From the NCBI RefSeq assembly GCF_016917755.1, contig NZ_CP070326.1, positions 682,001 through 746,000 of the forward strand: DNA of 64,000 nt, written 5' to 3'. The position numbers and the translations under genes are program-made. Positions within the stretch are counted from its first letter, which is position 1. Every line of letters begins with the position of its first letter. This DNA is from Streptomyces noursei. GTDB lineage: Bacteria > Actinomycetota > Actinomycetes > Streptomycetales > Streptomycetaceae. Of the stretch, positions 19,385 through 27,837 are shown in pieces. Below the pieces are notes generated by a model, which made no database searches, was not told the DNA's origin, and saw only the letters and a program-made list of their open reading frames with translations.

Positions 19385-19410
19385 GGCCAAGGTCACGAGA
19401 CAAGCCACTA
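19385..19410 (-). repeat. Right terminal inverted repeat of the IS630-type element
   Basis: Inverted partner of 17870-17895, ending GCCACTA. Its last three bases are shared with the IS982 left repeat, showing the two elements are butted together. Confidence 0.6.
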
Positions 19411-20413
19411 GATGATCAATTCCGTGGGATCGGCTACGCACACCAGGGAAGAGAGCCCAACATCGGTATGTGAAGACAGAGTTGGACTCCCTCGCCACCG
19501 CACTCTATGTGAAGACCGACGACCTGCTGAAGGCATCACCGCATCTGGCGCCCTGGCGTCCGGTGGTCGGGATCGCTCCGCGACTGACCGATGCCGAGTT
19601 GGTCACGCTCGCCATGGTGCAGGCGATGTTGGGCTTCACCTCCGAGGCCAAGTGGCTTCGCCATGCCCGCTCCCACCTGCGGCATCTCTTCCCCTACCTG
19701 CCGAAGCAGCCCGGCTACAACAAGCGCCTGCGCAAGGCCGCCGAGTTGCTGCGGCGGGTGACGCGGCTCCTGGCCACCGACACCTCCGTACGGAGCGACG
19801 ACGTGTGGATCGTGGATTCCACGCCGGTGGAGTGCGGACGCTCCCGCGAGACCGTCAAACGCTCCGACCTGGCCGGATGGGCCGAGTACGGGTACTGCGC
19901 CAGCCACAGCCGCTTCTTCTGGGGCCTGCGCCTGCACCTGGTGTGCACCCTGCAGGGCCTGCCGATCGCCTTCGCCCTGACCGGAGCCAAGGCCGACGAA
20001 CGCGAGACCCTGCTCGACCTGCTCACCGCCGAATCGCACCTCGTCGCAGCCCGGCCCGGACAAACGCTGATCGGCGACAAGAACTACTTCGGCCGCGACT
20101 TCGAGCACCAGATCGCCGAGCAGGACATCCGGCTGCTGCGGCCAGCCCGCAAGGGCGAGCCCGAACGGCCCGGGGCCTCACTGTTCAAGCCATTGCGGCA
20201 GGTCATCGAGTCGGTCAACAAGACCTTCAAGGGCCAGCTCAACCTCGAACAGCACCGAGGCCGCACACTGGCCGGCGTGATCACCCGCGTCATGCAGCGC
20301 ATCCTCACGCTGACCGCCGCGATCTGGCACAACGACCACACCGGCCAACCCGTCCTTCGATCACTGACCACCTACGACCACTAACCACAGCCACCTTGGA
20401 ATTGATCATCTAG
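19408..20413. mobile_element. IS982-family insertion sequence
   Basis: About 1.0 kb with matching terminal repeats: CTAGATGATCAATTCC at 19408-19423 and its exact inverse at 20398-20413. It contains one intact transposase gene. The left repeat coincides with the TA end of the neighbouring IS630-type element. Confidence 0.8.
19470..20384 (+). CDS. IS982-family transposase
   Basis: A 304-residue DDE transposase, apparently intact. The first catalytic Asp is in WIVDSTPVECGRSRE (the family DSxP.C pattern), the second in IGDKNYFG, and the Glu near VIESVNKTFKGQ. The length is normal for IS982. The GTG start lies 60 bp inside the left terminal repeat and the stop is 13 bp before the right one. No frameshift or stop is seen, so this element may be active. 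Confidence 0.85.
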   Translation: MKTELDSLATALYVKTDDLLKASPHLAPWRPVVGIAPRLTDAELVTLAMVQAMLGFTSEAKWLRHARSHLRHLFPYLPKQPGYNKRLRKAAELLRRVTRLLATDTSVRSDDVWIVDSTPVECGRSRETVKRSDLAGWAEYGYCASHSRFFWGLRLHLVCTLQGLPIAFALTGAKADERETLLDLLTAESHLVAARPGQTLIGDKNYFGRDFEHQIAEQDIRLLRPARKGEPERPGASLFKPLRQVIESVNKTFKGQLNLEQHRGRTLAGVITRVMQRILTLTAAIWHNDHTGQPVLRSLTTYDH

Positions 20414-21107
20414 ATCAACAGGCGGCCAATGGCTGGTCCATGGGCACGATTTCGCGGCCCAGAGAGAGCCGGGAGAGCGGCGCTGACCTCAAGATCCGGA
20501 CCAGTCACGGGCCAGCACACGCCCGGCGGAAACCACGGCCCCTGCTTCAGCGGGTCAGCGCCAGTACGGACGCAGCACCAGCAACAGACCAAGAATCTGC
20601 GGATCGTTGTGTGTAGCTCGCGCTGCCCATGGGCAGCGCGAGCTACTGCGGTACCGCGCACATACCCGCCACAGCAGTCGTGGAGCATGCTCGCGCAGGG
20701 CGAGCATGAGTTGCTCGGCGGCGCCGAGGAAACCAAACTTGGCGTTCTGTCAAATTTGTCAGCAAATGCAGTAATCAAGGATATTTAGGGTGATTAAATC
20801 GGCCGGTCGACAGGGCAAAGCCCCTATTGGCGCAAATTCGACTTGGCGAATTAACGCCGTCGATTCTTGATCGCGGGGCGCCACGGTTGGTAGCTTCGTC
20901 TCTGCAGGGGGAAGTTTTTTGCTGTGCGACATCAAATGGTGGCACCAGTCCCATCGGCCATCCGCCGCAATGGTCTGCAAATTGAACAACCTCCATCACG
21001 CCACCTTCGGGTCCGCGGCAGCCTTTGGTTGACCGGCTAAAGGCATCACTTTAGCGTGCGAGTTCGTGCGGACTGTTGGTCGACACAGCAGCGAACGGGG
21101 TTGAGCC
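20414..21107 (+). other. Non-coding or unassigned AT-richer stretch
   Basis: No convincing gene. It contains a 34-bp perfect palindrome (20613-20646) and a second hairpin with 9-bp arms at 20686-20694 and 20700-20708. From about 20740 base composition turns AT-richer than the chromosome average and stays so through 22120, suggesting DNA of other origin. Confidence 0.5.
20613..20646. repeat. 34-bp perfect palindrome
   Basis: The sequence from 20613 to 20646 reads identically on both strands with no spacer; the centre is CCCATGGG and the outer arm starts GTAGCTCGCGCTG. No T-run follows. It could be a cruciform, a regulator site or a bidirectional terminator. Confidence 0.7.
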
Positions 21108-21311
21108 TTGAAAATACGGCGAGATCGATTCAAGCACATATTTTTCCCGCTGCCCGGGTGGATTTTCGCTTTCCTCAACGCAATCCACCCGACATGGTGG
21201 CCCCCGGTGCTCGGATGGGCATTGATGGGACTCTCAATGATCTTGTGGCTGGTGCTCGAAATAAGATACTCGGAACGCGAGCGACAGCAGCAAGATCAGC
21301 AACAGAAGTAG
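21108..21311 (+). CDS. Small two-span membrane protein
   Basis: A 67-residue protein from TTG 21108. A basic N-terminus (MKIRRDRFKH) is followed by two hydrophobic segments at about residues 12-26 and 32-50, and a polar Gln/Glu-rich tail. Base composition is AT-richer than the surroundings. It precedes the cysteine-rich gene at 21475 on the same strand and could be its immunity or export partner; that is inference. The start codon is weakly supported. Confidence 0.45.
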   Translation: MKIRRDRFKHIFFPLPGWIFAFLNAIHPTWWPPVLGWALMGLSMILWLVLEIRYSERERQQQDQQQK

Positions 21312-21474
21312 TTCGATACCGCCGCGCCGTGCGCGCATCAGCTCCATGCCCGAGGGATGCGTCACGCTCCCCCAGAGCTAGCACTCGACATCAACCTTGT
21401 GCTTGTTCACGACGCCTCAGGATGCGGAGCAGCATCACTCAACGGTACTCAATTCCAATCAACAGGGGGTTGCA

Positions 21475-22119
21475 TTGAACTCGCCCCAAAATGGCGTTGA
21501 CCCAAGGCAAAGGTTTACAGACGGCCTGAAATATCTGAAGGGCTTTACGGCGTCACCCTCCGAGTCGTCCACGAAAGACCAAGCTCTCGCCACTGTGCGG
21601 GACAAGATCACTCAGAACTCAATTCCACTGCACCTGCCCAGTGGAGCCAACTTGTCGTCCGACAACGTCAGGGTCCTGACCGGCTCCGCTGGTGAAATCG
21701 TGATCGCGCATATCCAAGGCAGCGGCCTTGCCGAGCAGAGCGCCGTGGTGACGCAGATCGGCCACGACTCTTCGGTTCACACTGTCGAAACCCACTTCAT
21801 CCCGATCGATGAGCAGTCCGGGCGCATCAAACAGTGGGTGGACGGGCAGTTTAATCTCGATAAGGCTGTCTCCAAAGAAGGGGCGGTTATCGGTCGCAGC
21901 GACGCGATTGTCGACAGCCAGGTCGTCCAGCCTGCGGACTGGTGGGACGATATCCAGAAATGCATCGATGACGCAGGCGTCCCGAACTGGGTATTCAACG
22001 CAATCTGGATTGCCTGCGGCGTTGCATCCGCCCTCACCGCTGGTGGTGGATGCCTTGCATGCGCACTCGGCGTGGCTGGCATCTACCGCGACAAAGTCGC
22101 TAACTGCATCGGCGCCTAA
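21475..22119 (+). CDS. Cysteine-rich, bacteriocin-like secreted-type protein (unknown family)
   Basis: A protein of about 214 residues from TTG 21475, which has AGGGGG 5 nt upstream. The N-terminal 150 residues are polar, without an obvious signal peptide. The last 55 residues change character: five cysteines (KCIDDAG, IACGVAS, GGGCLACAL and ANCIGA) in a glycine/alanine-rich hydrophobic stretch. This layout, a long leader-like region and a cysteine-rich hydrophobic tail, resembles halocin C8-like precursors. The AT-richer codon use differs from neighbouring genes, suggesting transfer. The product assignment is tentative; the gene is likely real. Confidence 0.55.
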   Translation: MNSPQNGVDPRQRFTDGLKYLKGFTASPSESSTKDQALATVRDKITQNSIPLHLPSGANLSSDNVRVLTGSAGEIVIAHIQGSGLAEQSAVVTQIGHDSSVHTVETHFIPIDEQSGRIKQWVDGQFNLDKAVSKEGAVIGRSDAIVDSQVVQPADWWDDIQKCIDDAGVPNWVFNAIWIACGVASALTAGGGCLACALGVAGIYRDKVANCIGA

Positions 22120-22183
22120 AGGTTGTCCCGTAGGTGATCTTGAGGCGATGCGGACGCGGGTGACTGGGGCGCGGTCGGCTCCG

Positions 22184-22882
22184 TTATCCGGTGAGGGCAA
22201 GGTTGTACAGGCGGGCAATGCCGAGCATGGCGTGGTGGACGCCGTCACCTTTCAGGCGGCAGGCGCGGAGGATCTTCCAGCCCTTCATGCGGGCGAAGGT
22301 GTGCTCGATGCGCGCCCGAACTCGCCCGTGGGAGCGGTTGTGTTCCTCCTTCCAAGCCGGGAGTTCCTTGCCCTTGGTGCGGCGGTGCGGGATGACGAGT
22401 CCGGTGCCCTGGTAGCCGCCGTCGGCAATGGTCATGGTGTGACCGATGGCGTTCTTGGCGCCGGACTCCTCCCAACCACGGGAGTCATGACGGTTGCCGG
22501 GCACGGGCCGGCCGACTACCACGACCACACGGGTGTCGGCGTCGATGACGACCTGGTGGGCGGTGGAGTATCGATAGTTCTTGGACTGCTCGGCAATGCT
22601 ACGGTCGCGGGTTGGTACCAGGGTGCCGTCCACGATCAGCACCGCGTCCTTCGCGAAGCGCTTGCGCGGCTCGAGCGCGAGCTTCGGGCCAAGATGGTCA
22701 ATGACGCGACTGGCCGCGGACTTCGACACACCGAACAGTGGCGCCAGTTGCCGCAACGTCAGGTTGGTCCGCCAGTACGCGGCGACCAGCAGCACACGGT
22801 CCACCAGCGGCAGCCTCCACGGCCGTCCGCGGCGCGGAGCGTCGGCACCCTCCCTGCACAGCTGGGTCACCAGCTTGCTCAA
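22184..22882 (-). CDS. IS5-family transposase (start doubtful)
   Basis: About 232 residues from TTG 22882. It has an N-terminal helix-turn-helix (LTLRQLAPLFGVSKSAASRV), the catalytic Asp in VLIVDGTLVP, a second Asp in TIADGGYQG, and the Glu in ARIEHTFARMK. Codons for VWIAPFTGLSPRA continue upstream in frame but begin with GTC directly after an in-frame TGA, where the family usually has an initiator; a GAGGAG sits just before. A GTG-to-GTC mutation may have disabled the normal start. No matching terminal repeats were located, so element boundaries (roughly 22120-22940) are approximate. Confidence 0.7.
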   Translation of the reverse strand: MSKLVTQLCREGADAPRRGRPWRLPLVDRVLLVAAYWRTNLTLRQLAPLFGVSKSAASRVIDHLGPKLALEPRKRFAKDAVLIVDGTLVPTRDRSIAEQSKNYRYSTAHQVVIDADTRVVVVVGRPVPGNRHDSRGWEESGAKNAIGHTMTIADGGYQGTGLVIPHRRTKGKELPAWKEEHNRSHGRVRARIEHTFARMKGWKILRACRLKGDGVHHAMLGIARLYNLALTG

Positions 22883-22924
22883 GGCGCGCGGGCTCAGCCC
22901 AGTGAACGGGGCTATCCAGACTCC

Positions 22925-23696
22925 TCAGGCACCGGTAGACCACAAGCCATCTCGGGGCCCACGCGCCCTTGATGGGCGCACTCCCCACTCGACCGCCCGG
23001 CCTGCAAGGGCCAGACGGCCTGTCATGCCCGTCACCGGCCGCCCCTCAGAAACACCCCAACCCACCGCCGGACGATCACTACCAATCCGACGGCCCCCCT
23101 TGTCCTGGAAGATCGACGAGGCACCGTTAGGCCAGCGCGGGCGCCATTCCCCGGAACCGCCCGCATCATTCATTCCCTGGGAACGCACGCCCCCGGTAGC
23201 CCTTCCCGCCCGTGTGGCGACGGCCCCTCCCGAAGGCAGCGCCGGCACCGGTCACGAGACCATCGAGCCTCGGCGCTGCCACCGGCGTCCCACCACGCTA
23301 AAGCCCGGATCCTCATCAGATACCGGATCACGGCGATTGGCTACCGCCTGCGCGGCTACCGGCAGATTACGGTCGTCGCATGGAGATCATCGTCGTGTAC
23401 GAGCTCGACCAACCGGCGAGCACGACCGACACCAGACCCGGCGAGGCCGGGGCCCGGGTCCGACGAGTGCACGCAGCGCCCGGCGCTCCAGGAGCGCCTT
23501 CCTCCCCCGGCCCACGGACCTTCTGCGGCAAGGACACCTTCGCCATGGAGACATCCTCCTGGCGGCCCTCGGAACACCCGGGTTCACCGTGGTACCCGCA
23601 GGCGTACGCCGACCGGGTCTGCGGTAACTGCGACAGCGCGATGGAAGACGAAGCCTGAGCCAAGCCCACCGGATAGCGCTGACAGGGCAGCCCCGC
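22925..23696. other. Unassigned stretch between IS5 and the tRNA fragment
   Basis: No gene can be supported with confidence. A 92-codon frame on the plus strand (23380-23658, ending MEDEA) contains AYADRVCGNCDSAMEDEA, which could be a genuine small CxxC protein, but its upstream half has poor composition and no ribosome site was seen. Confidence 0.3.
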
Positions 23697-23723
23697 ACGA
23701 GTTCGAATCTCGTATCCTCCGCC
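23697..23723 (+). other. tRNA 3'-end fragment (possible attachment site)
   Basis: A complete T-arm (stem ACGAG, loop TTCGAAT, stem CTCGT) is followed by ATCCTCC and GCC, as in the 3' acceptor end of a serine-type tRNA. No 5' half (GGAGGAT) or anticodon arm lies upstream. Such 3' fragments are left where an element integrates into a tRNA gene, so this may be an att site bounding the mobile region. Confidence 0.5.
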
Positions 23724-23730
23724 GGCAGAA

Positions 23731-23757
23731 GGCCCAGACCGTTCAACAGTCCGGGCT
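23731..23757 (+). terminator. Hairpin terminator after the tRNA fragment
   Basis: Arms GGCCCAGAC and GTCCGGGCT with a 9-base loop are followed by TTTCG. It is placed as expected for a tRNA terminator carried with the 3' fragment. Confidence 0.5.
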
Positions 23758-23825
23758 TTCGTCACTCTCCCTCCTGCCGGAGGGCCGAGCACCACCGGGA
23801 GGGTTGGACTACAAGGAGAGCTGGT

Positions 23826-24322
23826 TTACTCGTGGGCTGTGTGCGTCGGTAGGTAGCCGAGCTCGTCGTTGACGCGCCGTGCGGGTTGTTGTCGGCGGTG
23901 TCGGTCAGCAGGCCGCCGAGGTGGGGATGGCGTTCGCGGGCATGGAGGATCGAGATGGCCTTCATCCAGCGGGTGAGGCCGCGGCCGCGGTGCTGGGGCA
24001 GCACTACGGCACCGTGGTGCTGGGCTTCGCCTGTCCCACTACCGGGGACGACCAGTTCGGTGAAGCCGGCGATGGCGCCGTCGGACCGGTCGATGACCGC
24101 CTCGGAGTGGAGGATTTCGCCGCGTGCGGAAATGGTAGTCGCCGCCGCCCGTACCCGATCGAGGTCCCAGACCACCGTGCCGTAGTCGACGGCGCCCATA
24201 GCCCGGCGCGACGCCACGAAGGTGTCGGCGAGTTCGTGGGGCACCTTCCGCTCCCACGCCGTCAGCCAGTAGCCGGCGTGGGACGTCCCGGCGAGGGCGG
24301 TGAGGGCGGAGAGGTCCGCCTA
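23826..24322 (-). pseudogene. Broken GNAT-family N-acetyltransferase
   Basis: Minus-strand sequence encodes the acetyl-CoA-binding core of a GNAT enzyme: AVVLPQHRGRGLTRWMKA (the Q/RxxGxG/A loop) followed by LLTDTADNN. Near 23878 the frame breaks; the expected tail RRVNDELGYLPTHTAHE continues in another frame to a TAA at 23826. Upstream, an in-frame TAG at about 24322 cuts the N-terminal part. Two lesions make a functional product unlikely. The terminator at 23731 lies just beyond its 3' end. Confidence 0.7.
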
Positions 24323-24551
24323 GGTCGGCGGCAGCCGGGCGTAGAGGTGAGCCAGTGCGGCGCGAAAGCCTCTGCCGGTGAGGAAGACGGCGCCGGGGGG
24401 ATCCGGCCGCGACCTGGCCGATGACGGTGCTCCGACCGTCCTGGCGGGCGACGGTGACGGCCGCGTCGAGCAGTGCCAGAGCACATCAAGACCGCGTCGA
24501 ACACCACGAACCGGGGCCACCCCCGAACGCAGAAACCCCCGCCGAAGCCAG

Positions 24552-26337
24552 CGACACTGTTGGCGAATCCGGCCCGCTGAGCTCTACTCGGCGGGCCGGA
24601 GGGCTGCGAGGTGAGATGTGCGGGTGCGGGCTCGTGGGATGTCGGTCCACCAGGCGTTGAAGCGGTGGAAGTTCATCGCGGTGGCGGTGAGCTGGTGTTG
24701 CAGCCGGGCTTTGGCCAAGCCGTGATACCGGCATCGCCGCAGGCCGAAGGCTCGGACGCCCTGGGAGATGGTGCCTTCGACACCGGCCCGGTATGCGTAC
24801 TGCTCCTTCCACTCCTGGGTGTCTTCTTGGGCTCGTGCCTGTTGGATCACTTCCTGCTCCGCCTGGGGACGGAGAGTGATCCGGCGACCCATGCTGGACT
24901 TCGCACCGGCGCGGGTGCACTGCTCACGGTCCGAGCATGGCTGGCAGACACTCATCGGGAACCGTGCCCGGACCACGGCCGCCCCCTGCTGGGAGCGGTC
25001 TGCCCGCCAGTTGCTGGTGGTCTTGCCGTTGGGGCAGGTCACCCGCCGGTTGTCCCAGTCGATGGTGAAGTCGGCCTGGGAGAAGCCTTCGTTGTCCTTG
25101 GTCTGCCAGCTGGTGGAAGCGAGGATCGGGCCCACCAAGTCGACCTTGTGGTCCTGGCGGGCGGCGACCACTTCCCGAGCTGTCGCGTAGCCCGCGTCGA
25201 CCAGGTGGCGGTCGGGCAGGAGGTCACGCTCGGCGAGGTGGGCGTGGATCGGGGCGACCAGGCGCACGTCCTGGACGGTGGAGTCGGTCGTGGCGACGTG
25301 CGTGATCAGGTTCGGGCTGTCCGGTTCGCAGGGCTCGGTGAGATGGACCTTGTAGCCGTCCCAGAAGATGCCGCGCTTCACGCTCCCCCGGGCGTCGGTG
25401 TCGTAAGGCGTCACCAGCCGCTCCGCGCCCGGAGGGCGGTCCTTAAGGTCCCGGCGACGGACGTGCCCGTCGTCGACGAAGTACTGCTGGATCCACATCT
25501 GCCGCAGGGTCTGGACCTGGTCAAGCAGACTCAGGGACGCAGGGGCGTCCGGTGCGTGCAAGGCCGCCAGCAGGCCCAGCCCGTCGGCGCCGATCTGCTC
25601 GATCAGCTCGGTCTGCTTGGACTTCCCCTTGGGCAGGCGGGTGTCTTCGAACCGGATCGCGTACCGGTCGAACCAGTCTGACGGAACCCAGCCGGCCAGC
25701 CACTCCGGCTCGCGGGCGGCGACGCTGTTCAACGTGGCCCGCAGGGTCTCACCGAGCCGCACCAGTCCGTTGATCTGGCGGGCGGCGGACAGCACGATCG
25801 TGGAGTCCGTGCGCGCACGGCCGCCAGCCTTGAGCAAGCCGTGTTCTGCGGCGGCCTCAAGGACCCGGTCCAGGAGCTGGATCCCTGCGTCTCCCGCGAT
25901 CAGCCGGTCCCTGAACTCGGTGAGCACTGAGTGGTCGAAGCCCGGATCGGCCAGCTCCAGCCCCAACAGGTACTTCCAGTCCAGCCGTCCGCGTACCGCG
26001 TCCGCGGCCTGCCGGTCCGAGAGACCCTCAGCGAACTGCATGACCGACACCAGCGCCAGCCGGCCCGGGGACCATGCCGGTTTCCCCCTGTTCGGGTACA
26101 GCTCGGCGAAGTCTGCGTCCGAGAACAGCTCGCCCAACTCCTCACGGATCCGCATCGCCAGGCTGCCCTTCGGGAACGCAGCCCGTGCCACCCGGGCCGT
26201 CTCCTCGGGAACCCCATCGATCTTCCTGGCGTGCAACGACACCGACACCCTCCCCAAACACAACGTCGGCCTTCAAGACCACAACGGGTCGTGAAGGCCG
26301 ACGTCACGTTCAGCCCCCGGATTCGCCAACAGTGTCG
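24552..26337. mobile_element. IS1182-family insertion sequence
   Basis: About 1.79 kb, bounded by terminal inverted repeats: GACACTGTTGGCGAATCCGG on the left (from 24552) and its inverse ending at 26337. It contains one complete transposase gene on the minus strand. Confidence 0.85.
24584..26242 (-). CDS. IS1182-family transposase
   Basis: About 552 residues from GTG 26242, which has GGGGAGGG 5 nt upstream. The N-terminal DUF772-type domain (FAELYPNRGKPAWSPGRLAL, GLSDRQAADAVRGRLDWKYL) is followed by the DDE core: the first Asp in RTDSTIVLSA, the second in HLVDAGYATA and the C-terminal Glu in GVEGTISQGVRAFG. A cysteine cluster (CPNG, CQPCSDREQC) is typical of the family. No lesion is seen, so the element may be functional. 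Confidence 0.88.
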   Translation of the reverse strand: MSLHARKIDGVPEETARVARAAFPKGSLAMRIREELGELFSDADFAELYPNRGKPAWSPGRLALVSVMQFAEGLSDRQAADAVRGRLDWKYLLGLELADPGFDHSVLTEFRDRLIAGDAGIQLLDRVLEAAAEHGLLKAGGRARTDSTIVLSAARQINGLVRLGETLRATLNSVAAREPEWLAGWVPSDWFDRYAIRFEDTRLPKGKSKQTELIEQIGADGLGLLAALHAPDAPASLSLLDQVQTLRQMWIQQYFVDDGHVRRRDLKDRPPGAERLVTPYDTDARGSVKRGIFWDGYKVHLTEPCEPDSPNLITHVATTDSTVQDVRLVAPIHAHLAERDLLPDRHLVDAGYATAREVVAARQDHKVDLVGPILASTSWQTKDNEGFSQADFTIDWDNRRVTCPNGKTTSNWRADRSQQGAAVVRARFPMSVCQPCSDREQCTRAGAKSSMGRRITLRPQAEQEVIQQARAQEDTQEWKEQYAYRAGVEGTISQGVRAFGLRRCRYHGLAKARLQHQLTATAMNFHRFNAWWTDIPRARTRTSHLAALRPAE

Positions 26338-26495
26338 AACGAGCCGGCAGGGGTCCACATCAGTCACAGCAGTCACGTACGTGTCACCAACAGGGTCGAC
26401 GCAGTTGCATCACAAGGACCTGACCAGGCCAAACGCTCCCGACCTGGACCACGCGGACGCCAAAAGACGCTGGGCGTCAACTCCCTATCCTTGAA

Positions 26496-26538
26496 CGTTC
26501 ATGAGGGCCGTCAGCAACCTGATGGGCCCTCATGAACG
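26496..26538 (-). terminator. Long perfect hairpin, probable terminator
   Basis: Arms of 14 bp (CGTTCATGAGGGCC at 26496-26509 and its inverse at 26525-26538) with a 15-base loop. It lies 8 bp past the stop of the truncated minus-strand gene at 26546, where a terminator would be expected. Confidence 0.6.
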
Positions 26539-26545
26539 ATCGAGG

Positions 26546-26758
26546 CTAGTTCCGTTTCCTGCTGAGCCACGCGATCAATTCGGCGTTCTCCGCAAGGCTC
26601 TTTCGGCGGAGCGCCTTCACCTTCGGGTCGAACACGTCCCACGAGTGTTCGCGGGCATGGCCTCGGTAGGGCATGCGCGCTTCGACAGCCGGATCACCGC
26701 GGCTATCGAAACATGGCAGGGAATCGAACCGCATAGGCCCTTCAGTACCCCAACGTGC
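26546..26758 (-). pseudogene. 3' remnant of a gene cut by the IS701 fragment
   Basis: The minus-strand frame ends at 26546 and reads REHSWDVFDPKVKALRRKSL and ENAELIAWLSRKRN with normal coding composition. The strong hairpin at 26496 follows its stop. Its 5' part stops where the IS701-like sequence begins (about 26758), so the gene seems truncated by that insertion. The family is not recognised. Confidence 0.45.
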
Positions 26759-27450
26759 CCACATCTGCTTCGCCACCAAACCCCAGCTCGCCGCCGTCAT
26801 GCTGAACCGGGCCCGCGAACTGGGCAGGTACGCTCGCTGGTTCGCCGGCGACGAGGTCTATGGCAACCTCGAACTGCGACGAACCGCCCGGATGCTCGGC
26901 TTCGACTACGCCCTGGCCGTCAACGCCGACCACACCGCCACCACCTCCGCGGGCCGCTTCACCGCCACCCGACTCGCCCGCCAGGTCCCGGCGAAGTCCT
27001 GGATGCGGATGCGCACCGGGCACGGACTGAAGGGTGACCGGCACTACGACTGGGCACTGTTCGAGGTCCGCCCCGACGACACCCCCACCGACGGCGAGGC
27101 CGGCGGGCACGCCTTCCTCGTCGTTCGCCGCCACCGCTACACCCGTGAACTGTCTTTCTACCGATGGCACTCCACCACCTCCGTCAGCCTCGCCCGCCTC
27201 GTCCATATCATCTGCACCAGGTGGAAGATCGAAGAGGACTTTCAGAGCGCGAAGGGCCTCACCGGCCTCGACCAGGGCCAGGGCACCTGCTGGAACTCGT
27301 GGATGCCTGGAGCCTGATCAGCCTCCTCGCCGCCGAGGTCCTGGCCGTCACCCGCTCCCGCACCACCGCCCCGACCGCCGGAAGGGGATCAGCGCGCTCC
27401 CATGGAGCCTTACCGCTGCCTCTCTTCCGAGCTCTTCTCTGTTGTGGTTC
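26759..27450 (+). pseudogene. IS701-like transposase fragment
   Basis: The plus-strand sequence starts in mid-domain (FATKPQLAAVMLNRA), with the second catalytic Asp in FAGDEVYG and the Glu in RWKIEEDFQ(S)AKG. The N-terminal half with the first Asp is missing. After TCWNSW the frame shifts, and the usual hydrophobic tail (WSLISLLAAEVLAVTRSRT) continues in another frame. It is 5'-truncated and frameshifted, hence inactive. Confidence 0.75.
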
Positions 27451-27837
27451 CGGTTTCGGTGGGGAACGGGAGCAACGTCCGTTCCGCAGCGGTTTTCAGG
27501 TGAGTGAGGACTGCTGGGTCGGCGTAGAGGGCGGTGACCTCGACCGAGGGCGGCGAGGAGTTGGGCAATGCGGTGGAGGGAGTCGCCGGAGAGGCACGAA
27601 GCGAGAAGCTCCGAGCGATCCTCGTCACGGATGGAACGTGGACGAACGATGTTGAGCGTCTATCCGATGCTCACGCGGCGTGTTAGCACCGGGGAAGTCG
27701 GGCCATCGCCCCGGAACGCATCTGGATGGTGACGGTGGGGACGCGCATCCGTGTCCTGTTCGCTAACCACCTGCGGAGCGCGGGACGGGTCGCGGGGGAA
27801 CTGTCGGCGGTGGATGCCTTCGTCCGGGGCTTCCCGG

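Larger units (their letters stand above)
17870..19410. mobile_element. IS630-type element carrying a cupin passenger gene
   Basis: Imperfect terminal inverted repeats bound a 1.54-kb unit: left TAGTGGCTCGTCACAGAGCC from 17870 and the reverse complement of TAGTGGCTTGTCTCGTGACC ending at 19410. Both ends carry a TA, the target duplicated by IS630/Tc1 elements. Inside are a defective transposase and, on the other strand, an intact small cupin gene. The right end abuts the left repeat of the IS982 element. Confidence 0.65.

Noticed and set aside
23380..23658. A 92-codon plus-strand frame with a CxxC near its end
   Set aside because: No ribosome site was seen and the upstream half has poor composition; not enough support to call a gene.
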